Source: Pieris napi (lineage: Eukaryota; Arthropoda; Insecta; Lepidoptera; Pieridae). Taken from it: a stretch of DNA of 64,000 nucleotides. This document shows, one piece after another, positions 19,546-29,391 of this stretch. The position numbers were made by a program, and so were the translations under genes. Every line of letters begins with the position of its first letter. Within the stretch, counting starts at the first letter, position 1. The notes beneath the pieces are model-generated. The model saw only the letters and a list, made by a program, of their open reading frames with translations, had not been told where the DNA came from and did not search any database. The stretch spans positions 3,804,501 to 3,868,500 of the forward strand of contig NC_062250.1 of NCBI RefSeq assembly GCF_905475465.1, written 5' to 3'.

Positions 19546-20488
19546 TTTATTTATCAAATGTATCGACTACAGTGAAATGTTCTTAGATCAAGTTATATAA
19601 GGTCTAACCCGGTTCTGTGTTTAATTCCCGAGAAAAAAGAAGTGCGGCAAGCAAAATAGTAATCTTCTCCACGAAAAGTAAGTAGCTACTTGCTTTGAAT
19701 AAATAACAATCATGAATATTCAGATATATGTGCGCCCCATCGGGAATTACGAGTCCAAAGACACAAATCAATGTCAAGAACACAGAAGTTTGGCTGTATT
19801 AAATAGTGGATTCGCTTGGCTAACTTGAATCCTAAGTCCTCGCTAGACAGTTCTGGCAGTACAACTTCATCACACGAGACAAATTAGTTAATAAACATAC
19901 TTATAACCTAACGCAAATCATATACGGCAAAACTAATTATAAATTTAATCCCACCAAAACTCGTAAATTAAAAACTAGACCACACAAAATATGACAATTT
20001 TCCTAAAGCTTCAGGGGCATTAATTACTAACACATACATTATTAACTTTACCGCATGGAAAAACTATGAAACTGCGCTAATGAAAAAACTTTCACATCGG
20101 CCGTTGACATGTTTACAGATTTTCAAATAAATTCTATTCGAGATGAAAAGGGATCTGCTTTTTACAAATGGAAGGTATTGTGAATGTTTTCATTACTCGA
20201 TAGCTATAAATAAAAGTTGACTTTCATGTACGGACTGGAATTGCGATCGGAGGCTTCAATGGAACGGCAGACTGAGGAAATCAATGGAAATAACTAATAG
20301 CTCGTCTGTCCAAAATGTATAGGTAAAGGTACGACCAATTTAAAAAAGGCTGTGTACTCTGAATGTTTGTTCTAGACAGAACGATAAATGAACTTGCTTT
20401 TTAGTTGTGTTTAGTTATTATGTTAAACAAATGGCAGTTATGTTTAAACGAAAGATCAACTTAAAATTGCTATTTAATGTTTTGTCTT
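19546..20488. other. no gene recognised
   Basis: No ORF or repeat that I can place. Confidence 0.55.
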
Positions 20489-21813
20489 TATAATGTTTAA
20501 AGAACTTTATTTCTCATTACAAAAAATTTTTTTTTTTATTTACATGAGAAATTTAATATTAAGTATATACGAACGAGATACACGTCGCCATCAGCTAGCC
20601 CAATTCTAGTCTAATGGGCCCATTCTGATGTGTGTCTTTAATGCCCTTTTGAACTGATCAATCACGCTAATGTTACGAACCTTAGACGGCAACCGATTAA
20701 ACAATTGCACACCCTCATACCTAATAGATCTCTTTAAATAATTTGTGCGCGGCTTTGGCAAGATAAGCAAACTCGCTCGACGAGTATTGCGTGTAGTGGT
20801 GTATTTGTTTTTATTAAATGATAAGTTACTATGTAGAGAGTTATTTAAATTTTTTTTAATAAGGATACAGGTGCTATAAACATATAGTTGTTTAATCGTC
20901 ATAATTTTAGTTTCTTGGTAGATTTTATTAGTAGGTGTTAAAAAATTGTATCTGAATAGTGCTTTTATTAATTTATTTTGTAGTGTTTGTATTGTAGAAA
21001 TTTTGTTTTTGCATGCTGTACCCCATATTTCAATTAGGTATATGAAATGTGGCTTGACTAAACAATTATAGATCAAATGACGTACAGATTGCGGAATGCA
21101 TTTAGATATTGACCAAAATCTGACTATAAGTGATTTTAGTTTGGTAATTATGTGTGATATATGAAAGTTCCATTTTAAATTTGTATCCATTCTAAGACCC
21201 AGATATTTCTCCCATTTTTTGTTATTGATTTCAATGTCTTGAACTTTAAGCGGTTGAAAGATAGGAATGAGTTTATTTGTTGCCTTGAATATTACATAAG
21301 ATGTTTTTGAAATATTAATTGTTAGAAGATTTTGTTGAAACCAAGAAGATAGAACATTTAGGTCTGATTGAGCTTGAGCAACCATAGTCTGGATATTTGA
21401 ACCAAAGTAAAATAAGCAGGTGTCATCAGCGTAGAGAGTGATTCGGCCGTGTAAACCGAGTTCGTGAATGTTGTTAATATATATTAAAAATAACAATGGA
21501 CCTAATATAGATCCTTGTGGGACGCCGCATGTTATTGGTATTTCTGAACTTTGAGCATTACCTATTTTTACTATCTGGGTTCTGTTTGATAGATATGATT
21601 TGAATAATTTTAGTGCACGATCTTTTATTCCTATGCATTCTAATTTTTTAAGCAATAAGTTGTGGCTTACGGTGTCAAACGCTTTTTTCAGATCAATAAA
21701 GACACCCAGCACCATTTTCTTAGAGTCAATATTTTGTTTTATGTCGCTAACGAGATCGGCTGTGGCTGATAAAGTGCTGCTTTTTGATCTAAAACCATAT
21801 TGGCTTTATCAAT
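20489..21813 (-). mobile_element. 5'-truncated LINE with RT and 3' UTR
   Basis: A non-LTR retrotransposon copy containing only the RT core, C-terminus and ~115-bp 3' UTR with AATAAA-like signal near the end. The 5' break is within the RT, just before the YGFRSKSST-type motif. A 3' fragment of the same family lies at 1173-1395. A target duplication was not resolved. Confidence 0.88.
20606..21808 (-). pseudogene. LINE reverse transcriptase, C-terminal half, open
   Basis: The frame is open from the truncation point to the stop at 20606. The first ATG (21715) gives 369 residues, and coding sequence clearly continues ~30 codons upstream. Motifs in ATG numbering: LKKAFDTVSH at 9-18, GVPQGSILGPLLF at about 64-76, catalytic YADD at 95-98, then the YLGL.MD...KW...HI thumb pattern near 170-185. 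The arrangement is that of Jockey/CR1-group LINEs. The endonuclease and the RT N-terminus are absent, so the copy is dead on arrival despite the clean frame. The clean frame suggests recent insertion. Confidence 0.85.
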
Positions 21814-22470
21814 CTCCTAAACAAATTGTCTTTGGTTCCCGATGTCATCGATAGCAGACAACTTTAAACAATGTATTTAATTCGCACCTATACCCATTAA
21901 AGAAGTATTATTTTAATTATAACATATTCCTAACTAAAGCCTTATTATTTAGTATGCGAAGATCTTTGATTCAAAGAGTTACTTTCGGGCTCATTGTAAA
22001 TAGGTATTTATGAATAATTTAAGACATCAAATATTATAATTTAAAAATAACTGAAATATTGAAAATCGTAACAACATTAATTTATTTTTAAATCGAGAGC
22101 TCAAAACAATTTGTATAGAATTTTAACAGCTGTTGTTCACGAAAGAATACAATAGTTATGATTTGTGGCCCGCTCTTGCACGCAGGGCTGCATCGAAATG
22201 TATGAAGTGCCAACACACGAATTCGAAAATTGTATATTGCCCAATAAAATATTTGACAAGAACACAGTAGCTTTAAATCAATACAAGTCTACAGTGATTC
22301 GTTGTATGTGTTCTCTTGTTATATATAATTGTGTATATCCCACACAATCATTATTTTTGGCTTTTTTATCCGAATCTAGTCTAGTCGAATGAAATAATAA
22401 AGTGTTAACATACAAATTATAACTCAAGATTTAATTTGACATACCGTAAAACATCATATTTTTATACGAT
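21814..22470. other. no gene recognised
   Basis: An open frame at 22165-22392 has no ATG support and no domain. Nothing else seen. Confidence 0.5.
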
Positions 22471-23015
22471 TTTTTTTATGTACAAACAAGTCCTGACACC
22501 GGTATGGACTTATGGTTGCCAGCTGTAGGGCTGTACCAGTAATAGTAACATCCAAGTAATCCAACGATTCCAAAACAAAGTGCTCAGGGGAGTAGTCAAT
22601 GCTCCCTGGTATATTCGCAATAACGACCTCCATCGGGACCTTAATATAGAGGACGTCGCCACAATAATAAAAAGACTGCTGGAGCCCACGAACATAGACT
22701 CAACCATCACGTGAATGTCGAGGCTATTCAACTCCTTGACACCACGGGCCTAGTGAGAAGACTTAAAAGGACAAAACCATTTGCACTAGTGAATTAGTGT
22801 TAGTGCACGTCAGTACTAAATACACAGTGAGTGAAAGAAAAAAATAGAACACAAGAACAGTGTCTTTAATAGAGACTGTAAGTAGTGTTATTGGACACTT
22901 TCTTATGTAAAAATCCTTATTAGTAAATTAGGTAAGACTTAAATTACTTATTAGTCTTAAGTTAGGCTAGATTGTTATGTGCCATGTCTTAGTAAAGACA
23001 CATGTATATAAAAAA
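22471..23015 (+). pseudogene. Jockey-like LINE C-terminus and 3' UTR, degenerate
   Basis: Plus-strand translation gives the Jockey C-terminal pattern: LTPVWTYG, then QRFQNKVLRGVVNAPWYIRN, DLHRDLNIE and, after a frame change near 22710, VEAIQLLDTTGLVRRLKR and a stop at about 22797. An in-frame TAG sits near 22526. The 3' UTR runs to an A-run near 23010. Multiple lesions show that it is an old 5'-truncated copy. A fragment of the same UTR is inverted at 43190-43250. Confidence 0.82.
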
Positions 23016-24149
23016 AAATTATGTAAGAAAATATTCTCTAGTAAAGTTCTATAATATAAATATTAAATAAATTATATATTTGTGTCATATTAAAGAAGAA
23101 AATTGTGAATGAGGCTGAACTATAAGTTTGCAAAATTGTTAGTGAGAAATTAAAATAGCTGTTAAAAAAATAAACATTTTACTTATAATTAGAAAAAATT
23201 ATGAGCCTAAAGTCTTAAAATTAAACATTTTCACAAAAGATGTTTACCCGCAACCATAAAATATATTTTCGGAAGACAATACAAAAAAACAAAACTTTTC
23301 TTATTTAAAGTACAGCGATAAAACAAAAGTGTGCCTTTAGATTTGAATCTCGTGGTCATTAGAGAGTCAAGTTAGCATACATTTTAATATCTCGAGACAG
23401 CTGCGGCCTGAAGACGTTGCAAAGTATAAAAAAATATTTATTTTCCCCTGTATCTGAGGATTTATTATAGCAATATTCTTTCGGACATCTGATATAATGT
23501 TCAAGCCGTTGTTTTCTTACCGTCTATGAAATATGTGAATATTTTATCTCTTATATATTACCTTCATGGCTCAGGTCACGTCCTAGTTCCTGAATAAATT
23601 GTAGCTCAACTTGTTGATTGACTGCTTATTTTGGGTTTGTATCTAAAAAGAAAATAATTACATATTGAGACTTTGTACAACTAGAATCTAACTTTTTGTA
23701 TTATTGAGACATTAACAGGGGTAACTTATTAAAGTGACGCAGGAAGTGTGGGTGTCGGGCCGCGAAGTGCAATGGAACCATACTCACTAAACCCAATAGC
23801 TCCAGCTGCTCGCTATGGACAGCGGGCAGGGTAATCGTATGCTGCCTGCGTCTTCCAAAATCGACATATAATAAGACATATAATGTAATATACGTAACTT
23901 TAAAAACAGCTAAAACTTTAGACGGCCAAAGACAACGGCCTAGCAACATGGTTCTTCGTCTTGGACTGCGCAGCTTTTCAAGTAACAAAAAAGGTACGCT
24001 TTAATATGTGTACCTAGTTTAGAGCATAAATAAATAAAAAAATATTTTGGTTTCATTATGCAAAATCCAGCTCGATTGTTTAGATCTTGATTGTTAAACC
24101 CCTTATTCATATTAAAAAATGTACTCTCCTAAAGTACACTTTTGTCACT
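23016..24149. other. no confirmed gene; GC-richer ORF at 23701-23988
   Basis: Mostly AT-rich. A minus-strand open frame at 23701-23988 (95 codons, non-ATG start) stands out for higher GC and a less biased amino-acid composition. I recognise no domain. It could be an exon or chance. Confidence 0.4.
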
Positions 24150-24570
24150 TCTTCTTATTTTAGTGCCTCTCCATTACTGGACTTTGACCGTCAGTATCTT
24201 GAAGCGTGTCTTGTCCTGTGCCGGATGCATCAACTCTTCCGCATTTGCAATACCCGTCGACTCCCAAGCCATGATTTCTTCCTTCTGCCAACACGCCGTT
24301 TACCCTGGATTTTACCCATGATAATTAATTGAAGGAGGTAGTAGCGGCCATGGCGCAACACGTGGCCCAGGTACACAACTTATCGTTGTTAAATGTGCTA
24401 CATAAGTTGTTTCGACATTCCAACTCGTGTAAGAACCTTCTCGTTAGAGACCATCTGGATCTAGCTTCTACGAAGCATGCTTCTAAGCACCGACGGGTAT
24501 CTCCTTTATTAGTCCAACCTTCACAGCCGTACATAACGCTTTTCATCACAGCGTTATACAAAGACACGAA
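24150..24570 (-). pseudogene. RTE/CR1-like LINE C-terminus, degenerate
   Basis: Minus-strand frames, with shifts between them, show SVMYGCEGWT, then IIMGKIQGKRRVGRRKKSWL, then GIANAEELMHPAQDKTRF. This succession is that of the last ~150 residues of RTE-type LINE polymerases common in insects. Frameshifts and a stop break the reading. Its 5' part and 3' tail are missing. Confidence 0.78.
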
Positions 24571-24868
24571 AGATAATAAGGATATATAAAATACTTTAAA
24601 ATAAACATGGTCCTTACTCAGTCATATCTATCTAACAGATTAGATAAAGTCATAAATAAAATGGTTAGTTAGATTAATATTATAATGAAGAACGGTCTAG
24701 CAATAATAATTGTTATCATTTATCGGTGCAACTTGATTACATAAATTTCTGCTTATTTAACAAGGAAGGGCAATGTTACTTTTGCAAATTGTATATTATA
24801 AACTAATTTTTATTTTGAAGTGAAACTTCTTTAGAATCGTTGTGATTTCAAACCGGATGCAACGGAAA

Positions 24869-24992
24869 AAGCGACAGTAAAAAGAGACAGACACATAAAT
24901 TAATAGGATTTGGCGTGGGAGAGAGTGAGAAAGCGACAGTAAAAAGAGACAGACACATAAATTAATAGGATTTGGCGTGGGAGAGAGTGAGA
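24869..24992. repeat. 62-bp tandem duplication
   Basis: Two exact or near-exact 62-bp units (aagcgacagtaaaaagagac... / ...gggagagagtgaga) at 24869-24930 and 24931-24992. The second unit forms the left arm of the foldback at 24960-25260. Confidence 0.85.
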
Positions 24993-25260
24993 TAGGAGGC
25001 ATTATACAGTGTATAAACTTTAAATTAGTGTGTATTTGAACATTTTCTTTGAAATAAAAAAACAGATTTGATGAAAATTAAATTAGTAAGTCAAGTAAGT
25101 AGTTTAATTATAAAATTAGATTATTTATCAATTTTATTTACAAATCATTAGTTTTAGAAACATTTTGAAGTGAAAACTTCGTACTACGCTTAATTAAAAG
25201 TTTATACACTGTATAATGCTTCCTATCTCATTTTCTCCCACGTTGGATCTTGTGAATTTA
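24960..25260. mobile_element. foldback MITE with tatacagtgtataaac arms
   Basis: Arms 24960-25027 and 25191-25260 are inverted copies (…gtgggaga…gagatagga.gcattatacagtgtataaac…) around a ~160-bp AT-rich loop. The loop contains 'gaagtgaaa.ctt' words, also seen at 24818 and 25426. No ORF. The target duplication was not resolved because the left flank is tandemly repeated. Confidence 0.65.
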
Positions 25261-25774
25261 TTTCAAACTTTTATTATTTTAGTTTTTACCAAATTAAAGA
25301 TTGATATTAAAGTTATAAATAAAAATTTAACATTAAAATATATATTTTTTTAAAGAAAAGACCCTACATTTAGATAGAGAAAAAGTCTAATTTACATATT
25401 TTAATTATAAAAACTTTGTTTTTGAAGGTTTCACTTCTACCACGTGTGAATTGGACACATGATTTTTTTCTTGAATAACTATTTTAGGAATGAGCACTAT
25501 TGTTACTCCATCTTGTCTTTACCAAATCGTCATGATCGTAGAACAATTTCGGTTTGAAAAAAATCCGTCTTTTAACTTTCAAATAAATCAGTCGGTAAAG
25601 TGACGGATTTGATAGAAACATGTTATTTTTCTTGAAAACTTTGTAATTTAATGTTATTATTTTTATTTTGTTTCAAAACAAACCCTTTTGTTTGCTTGTA
25701 CGAGTATGCCAATTTTCATAATAATAAAATATGAATTAAAATAGTACAAAAACTAACATGATTATACTATATTT
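25261..25774. other. no gene recognised
   Basis: AT-rich. 'gaaggtttcacttctacc' near 25426 is related to words inside the preceding foldback. No ORF. Confidence 0.5.
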
Positions 25775-25868
25775 TTTTTTATAGAACGGGGGGTAAACGG
25801 GCAGGAGGCTCATCTGATGTTAAGTGATATGGACCGCCGCCCATGGACACTCTCAATGGGATCGCGAG
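25775..25868 (-). mobile_element. LINE 3'-end fragment ('ggcaggaggctca' family)
   Basis: The words 'aacgggcaggaggctcatctgatg' (overlapping) and 'ccgccgcccatgga' are the inverted 3' UTR of the LINE whose C-terminus is coded at 62775-63023. Further tails of the family are at 35482, 38372 and 50206. Confidence 0.8.
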
Positions 25869-26454
25869 TTATTTAATTTAATTTCATTATTTTGAAATGG
25901 CTGCCCTGTAAAGTTTACTATTTGTCAGATCCGTCACTATTGTACGACTATGACGAAATTTATAGTGAAATCTTCTGAAGATGGTAAGCCGGCTAAATGT
26001 TCAGACCTCGCGTTTAAAATCGTTAATGACGACCTAAATATACCTTGAGTTTACCGTTAATTGAATTTCCATTACCGCTCCAATGAACTCATTGGCTTAT
26101 TCCACTCGACGATCTAAGGTTGTTACGAGTAAAACTCATCACTTGTCTTTGTGTAAATGTCGCCCGTGGAGGCGTAGGCATAGCACTAGAGATTAATAAT
26201 GCTTCAGTAAATTTATTTTACTTGCTTAGATTACAAAAGAAATTATATTCTAAAATTTTCGTAAGTGAATAATGCAGTACAGCTTATTATGGGTCTCAGT
26301 CTCCTTCAGTATGTTTCGCCGTTCCTATCTTTTGCATCCAGTGTCAGATTCTCAAGCTTCCTACATTCCTGACAGCGTCGTTCTACCAAAGACACCTCAG
26401 TTTTCAATTGTTTGAGACTTGTCATAAATCATTAGTCATATGTGTGTTATTAAA
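25869..26454. other. no gene recognised
   Basis: No credible ORF or repeat identified. Confidence 0.5.
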
Positions 26455-26775
26455 TCTAATATATAAAATTCTCGTGTCGCGGTGTTTGTGGTTACTCCTA
26501 CGAAGCGGCTCGACCGATTCTCATGAAATTTTGTGTGCATATTGGGTATGTCTGAGAATCGGACAACATCTATTTTTCATCCCCCTAAATGTTAAGGGTA
26601 CTCCACCCCTAAATGATATTTTTTTAAATTTTTAGTGAAATTTTTATTTATCTTTATTTTTTTATGATACAGCATTAAAAAAAAACAACCCCTAATTTTC
26701 ACCCCTCTACGATCAACTCCTATTTTTTATTATAAATGATATACATGGCAAAACGACGTTTGCCAGGTCAGCTAG
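26455..26775 (+). mobile_element. non-autonomous Helitron, complete
   Basis: 5' tctaatatataaaattctcg, 3' caggtcagCTAG followed by T. It has the same body as 42659-42963 and 50836-51178. It would be moved by a rolling-circle Rep/helicase supplied elsewhere. Confidence 0.9.
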
Positions 26776-27710
26776 TATGTTTATATTAATCATTTATTAA
26801 TGAATGTTTGTGTTAATATTAAACCTAAAATGATTGAAAAGCGTTCACAAAATTGGTCCCATAAAGTCGTTATAAGTCTTCGAGGGAAATTTCTGAGCGT
26901 TATGCAAATAAGACTAAATTGCATATGCGCTATCATAATGGGAACACTTTAAACTATGACTTGGAGTTTGAATATCATTACGCGGATAGGCTGAATAATG
27001 CTTGAACGGTTTGACGTTTGTTTGCAAACACATTTAATAAAAGTTATTTTACGAAAAATAAACGTGTACCTCGTAACATCGACTTATATAATGTTCTTTG
27101 CGTTTATATCCATTAATGCTTTATTAAAAAGATATCAATTTCGAACAAAACAACTTAGGTGGATTATTATTATTTCGTTAATTATACACACATATGTATA
27201 GATGTGTTTTTCTTAGAACCACTACTTGTAATATGTAAAAGTGTTGGTAAAAATGTTTCTTAGAAAACAAGAAACGTAAAAGGTGTTTATTGCCTGTAAA
27301 CATCTCCCACTTTAACTAATTAAGGAACTTATCACACAAAAGGAAACAAAAATCCAGCAACATTTCCATTTCTTAAGGTTAATTATCCTACTCAACGGTA
27401 CGTTGCAATTACAAACGGTTCGTTTCTTCGACTTCGCCAACGTAAATCTTTGCAGTTAAACTGTTTCAACCATGAAAACTTGTATTTAGAAATGTTCTTT
27501 TTAATTAACTTCTAACTTAATCATATCGGTAGCTTTTAGCGAAGTTTGAGACTTTAAAATGCATTTTGCCACTTTGCATTTTAACTTAAAACGAGTTTTG
27601 CGTTTAAGCAGAGTTTCTTAATGTTTCTTCTTTGTCATTTTACTGCATTTCATAAAATATTATACTTAATGAATTGTTGATGTGGTGTATAATTTTAACG
27701 ACGTTATACA
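26776..27710. other. no gene recognised
   Basis: AT-rich. A 67-codon frame at 26998 has no support. Confidence 0.5.
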
Positions 27711-27963
27711 GGGACTCCTTGGTCTAGTGGTCAGTACCCCTGATTGCGAATCCATGGGTCCCGGGTTCGATCCCCGGCTGACACGAACATCGATGTGATG
27801 AGCATTTGGTGTTGTGCTTAGGTCTTGGGTGTTTAAATATGTATTTATATGTCTATCTATCTATAATATGTATGTATATCCGTTGCCTAGTACCCATAAC
27901 ACAAGCTTCACCAGCTTAGCATGGGACTCGGTCAATTGGTGTGAATTGTCTTTAAAAAAAAAA
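27711..27963 (+). mobile_element. SINE family B, full length
   Basis: A tRNA-like head (ggtctagtggtcagtacccc as box A, ggttcgatcccc as box B), then a body with 'aacatcgatgtgatgagcat', a TATA-rich middle and 'acacaagcttcaccagctta', ending in poly-A. Near-identical copies lie at 32669, 33116 and 34820. Confidence 0.92.
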
Positions 27964-27984
27964 GACATTGGAAATAATTGTATT

Positions 27985-28310
27985 CGTTTTTAAAACAAAC
28001 TCCCAAGCTTCAAAGTCCTCGTTAAACGTAAATTAATCGATAAAGCTTTTTATAAATTTGACGGATATTTAAATGATCCTAATCCTTGGGATTGATTTGC
28101 TCCAGTTCAAACAATTTGTAAGACTAAAAACTTAGCGATTAAAAAGAGTGCCGGAAAGTTTCTTGCCAGTTCTTCTTTCCCGCTCTACGCCCTTGACTTG
28201 CGAACTGGTAGTAAGTATAAATTGACTATTAATTTAACTTCTTTTTTGACGTTTATAAGTGTACTTGTTTACCTATATGAATGAAGTTATTTTGAGTTTG
28301 AGCTTGCTGA
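27985..28310 (+). mobile_element. LINE 3'-end fragment ('agagtgccggaaagttt' family)
   Basis: Aligns by eye with 47370-47760: 'caaactcccaagc', 'tcctaatccttgggattgat', 'cttgccagttcttc' and 'cataagtgtacttgtttacc' words occur in the same order. It is the end of an ORF2 plus 3' UTR, truncated. Confidence 0.8.
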
Positions 28311-28782
28311 AATATTTTTACTACCTAAACGTCTTGCCATTAATGAATGTTCATAATATCTGCAAATATCTTATCTTCAATATATGAATAAATATTGATT
28401 TAAACAGTCTAAACTTGGTTTATCTATAGCTATTTGTAGTCGAATTTAGACAATCATTTTGCAATTGCATTTAAAACATAACAGTAACAAATAGTCACAT
28501 TATATACAACATTGTGTGAAAGTATCGACGATAAAATAAATCAAATCGATTCCATCGTTATTGTCCATAAAATGGCATTGTCTAACTTTAAAAATGAACA
28601 AGTCATTTTGCGACGAAAACGCTGAAGGCTCTGAAAACTTGGCGAAAAGAAACTTGCAAAATCAGGTATTCGCGAAAAGAAATTCAGCAAGATTCTAACA
28701 ATGGTATATTGATCACTTAAAATTTGTAACTCAAATTTGGGTAAACTTTTAATTGCTTCACAATTTCGACACATTTGAATAT
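28311..28782. other. no gene recognised (possible 3' UTR of next gene)
   Basis: A 77-codon ATG frame on the minus strand (28541-28774) starts 9 bp after the stop of the 28783-29073 ORF, but has no recognisable feature. If the neighbouring ORF is real, this would be its 3' UTR. Confidence 0.45.
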
Positions 28783-29073
28783 TTATTCATCTTCCTCTTC
28801 TAAATGGCAGGGTCTCTCTCTTGTCCATTGGTCTGTTGTGATTCGCACTGTCTTTTTTCTTCTCTGGCGTTTCCTATGCCTTTCTCCCTGCCCTTGCCCA
28901 CCACTATCTTTGTAGCGACTAAGAGAGAATCTAAAATCTTCCCTCTTCAACGTGCTTGCTTTCTTCGTTATGTACTTGATAAGTTTGGACATGTACACGA
29001 CTATTAATAGTAATATTCCATAGTATAATATCTTGTGGGCTGTGCATTCTTCGGGTTCTTTGAAAACTAGCAT
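28783..29073 (-). CDS. candidate small single-pass membrane protein
   Basis: 96 codons, ATG start in a good insect context (aacaaaATG). I do not recognise the family. Visible layout: a short N-terminus with a Cys, a strong hydrophobic segment at about residues 14-35 (ILYYGILLLIVVY core), a Lys-rich juxtamembrane stretch, a Ser/Gly/Gln-rich part, a very basic patch at about 65-76 (RHRKRQRRKK) and an acidic C-terminus (EEEDE). The cytosolic side is predicted to be the basic tail. An AATAAA overlaps the stop codon. The DNA is richer in GC than its flanks, and no transposon motif is present, which favours a host gene. A pyrimidine-rich tttcag 12 nt upstream of the ATG may be an acceptor for a 5' UTR intron. 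A chance ORF cannot be excluded. Confidence 0.42.
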   Translation of the reverse strand: MLVFKEPEECTAHKILYYGILLLIVVYMSKLIKYITKKASTLKREDFRFSLSRYKDSGGQGQGERHRKRQRRKKTVRITTDQWTRERPCHLEEEDE

Positions 29074-29391
29074 TTTGTTAAAACACTGAAATTTTGGTTG
29101 GAAGTTTTATTTGATACATTGACTTGACATTTAAAGATGATTTACCAAAAGCTAAAATGTGACAGATTAGAAGAAAATTTATATTCAAGACACAGATTAA
29201 GTGTTTTAGTTTTTTATGGTGACATCGTATTTTTGTCCTCTTTTTTCCAGCGGAGAATGGAATATTTTACAGGGTTATTTGTAGTAAAAAGCTTTTGTGT
29301 AAAAATGGAATTTGTGATAAACAAGTTTTACGACATTTCGTCTACTCGTTCCGCGACAGAACCAGTCCTAGTAATGAATGTCAAAAGGTAG

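Noticed and set aside
27711..27790. tRNA gene-like sequence with good A and B boxes (also at 32669, 33116, 34820 and 19258)
   Set aside because: The acceptor stem does not pair properly and each head is followed by the same SINE body and tail, so these are SINEs and not functional tRNA genes.
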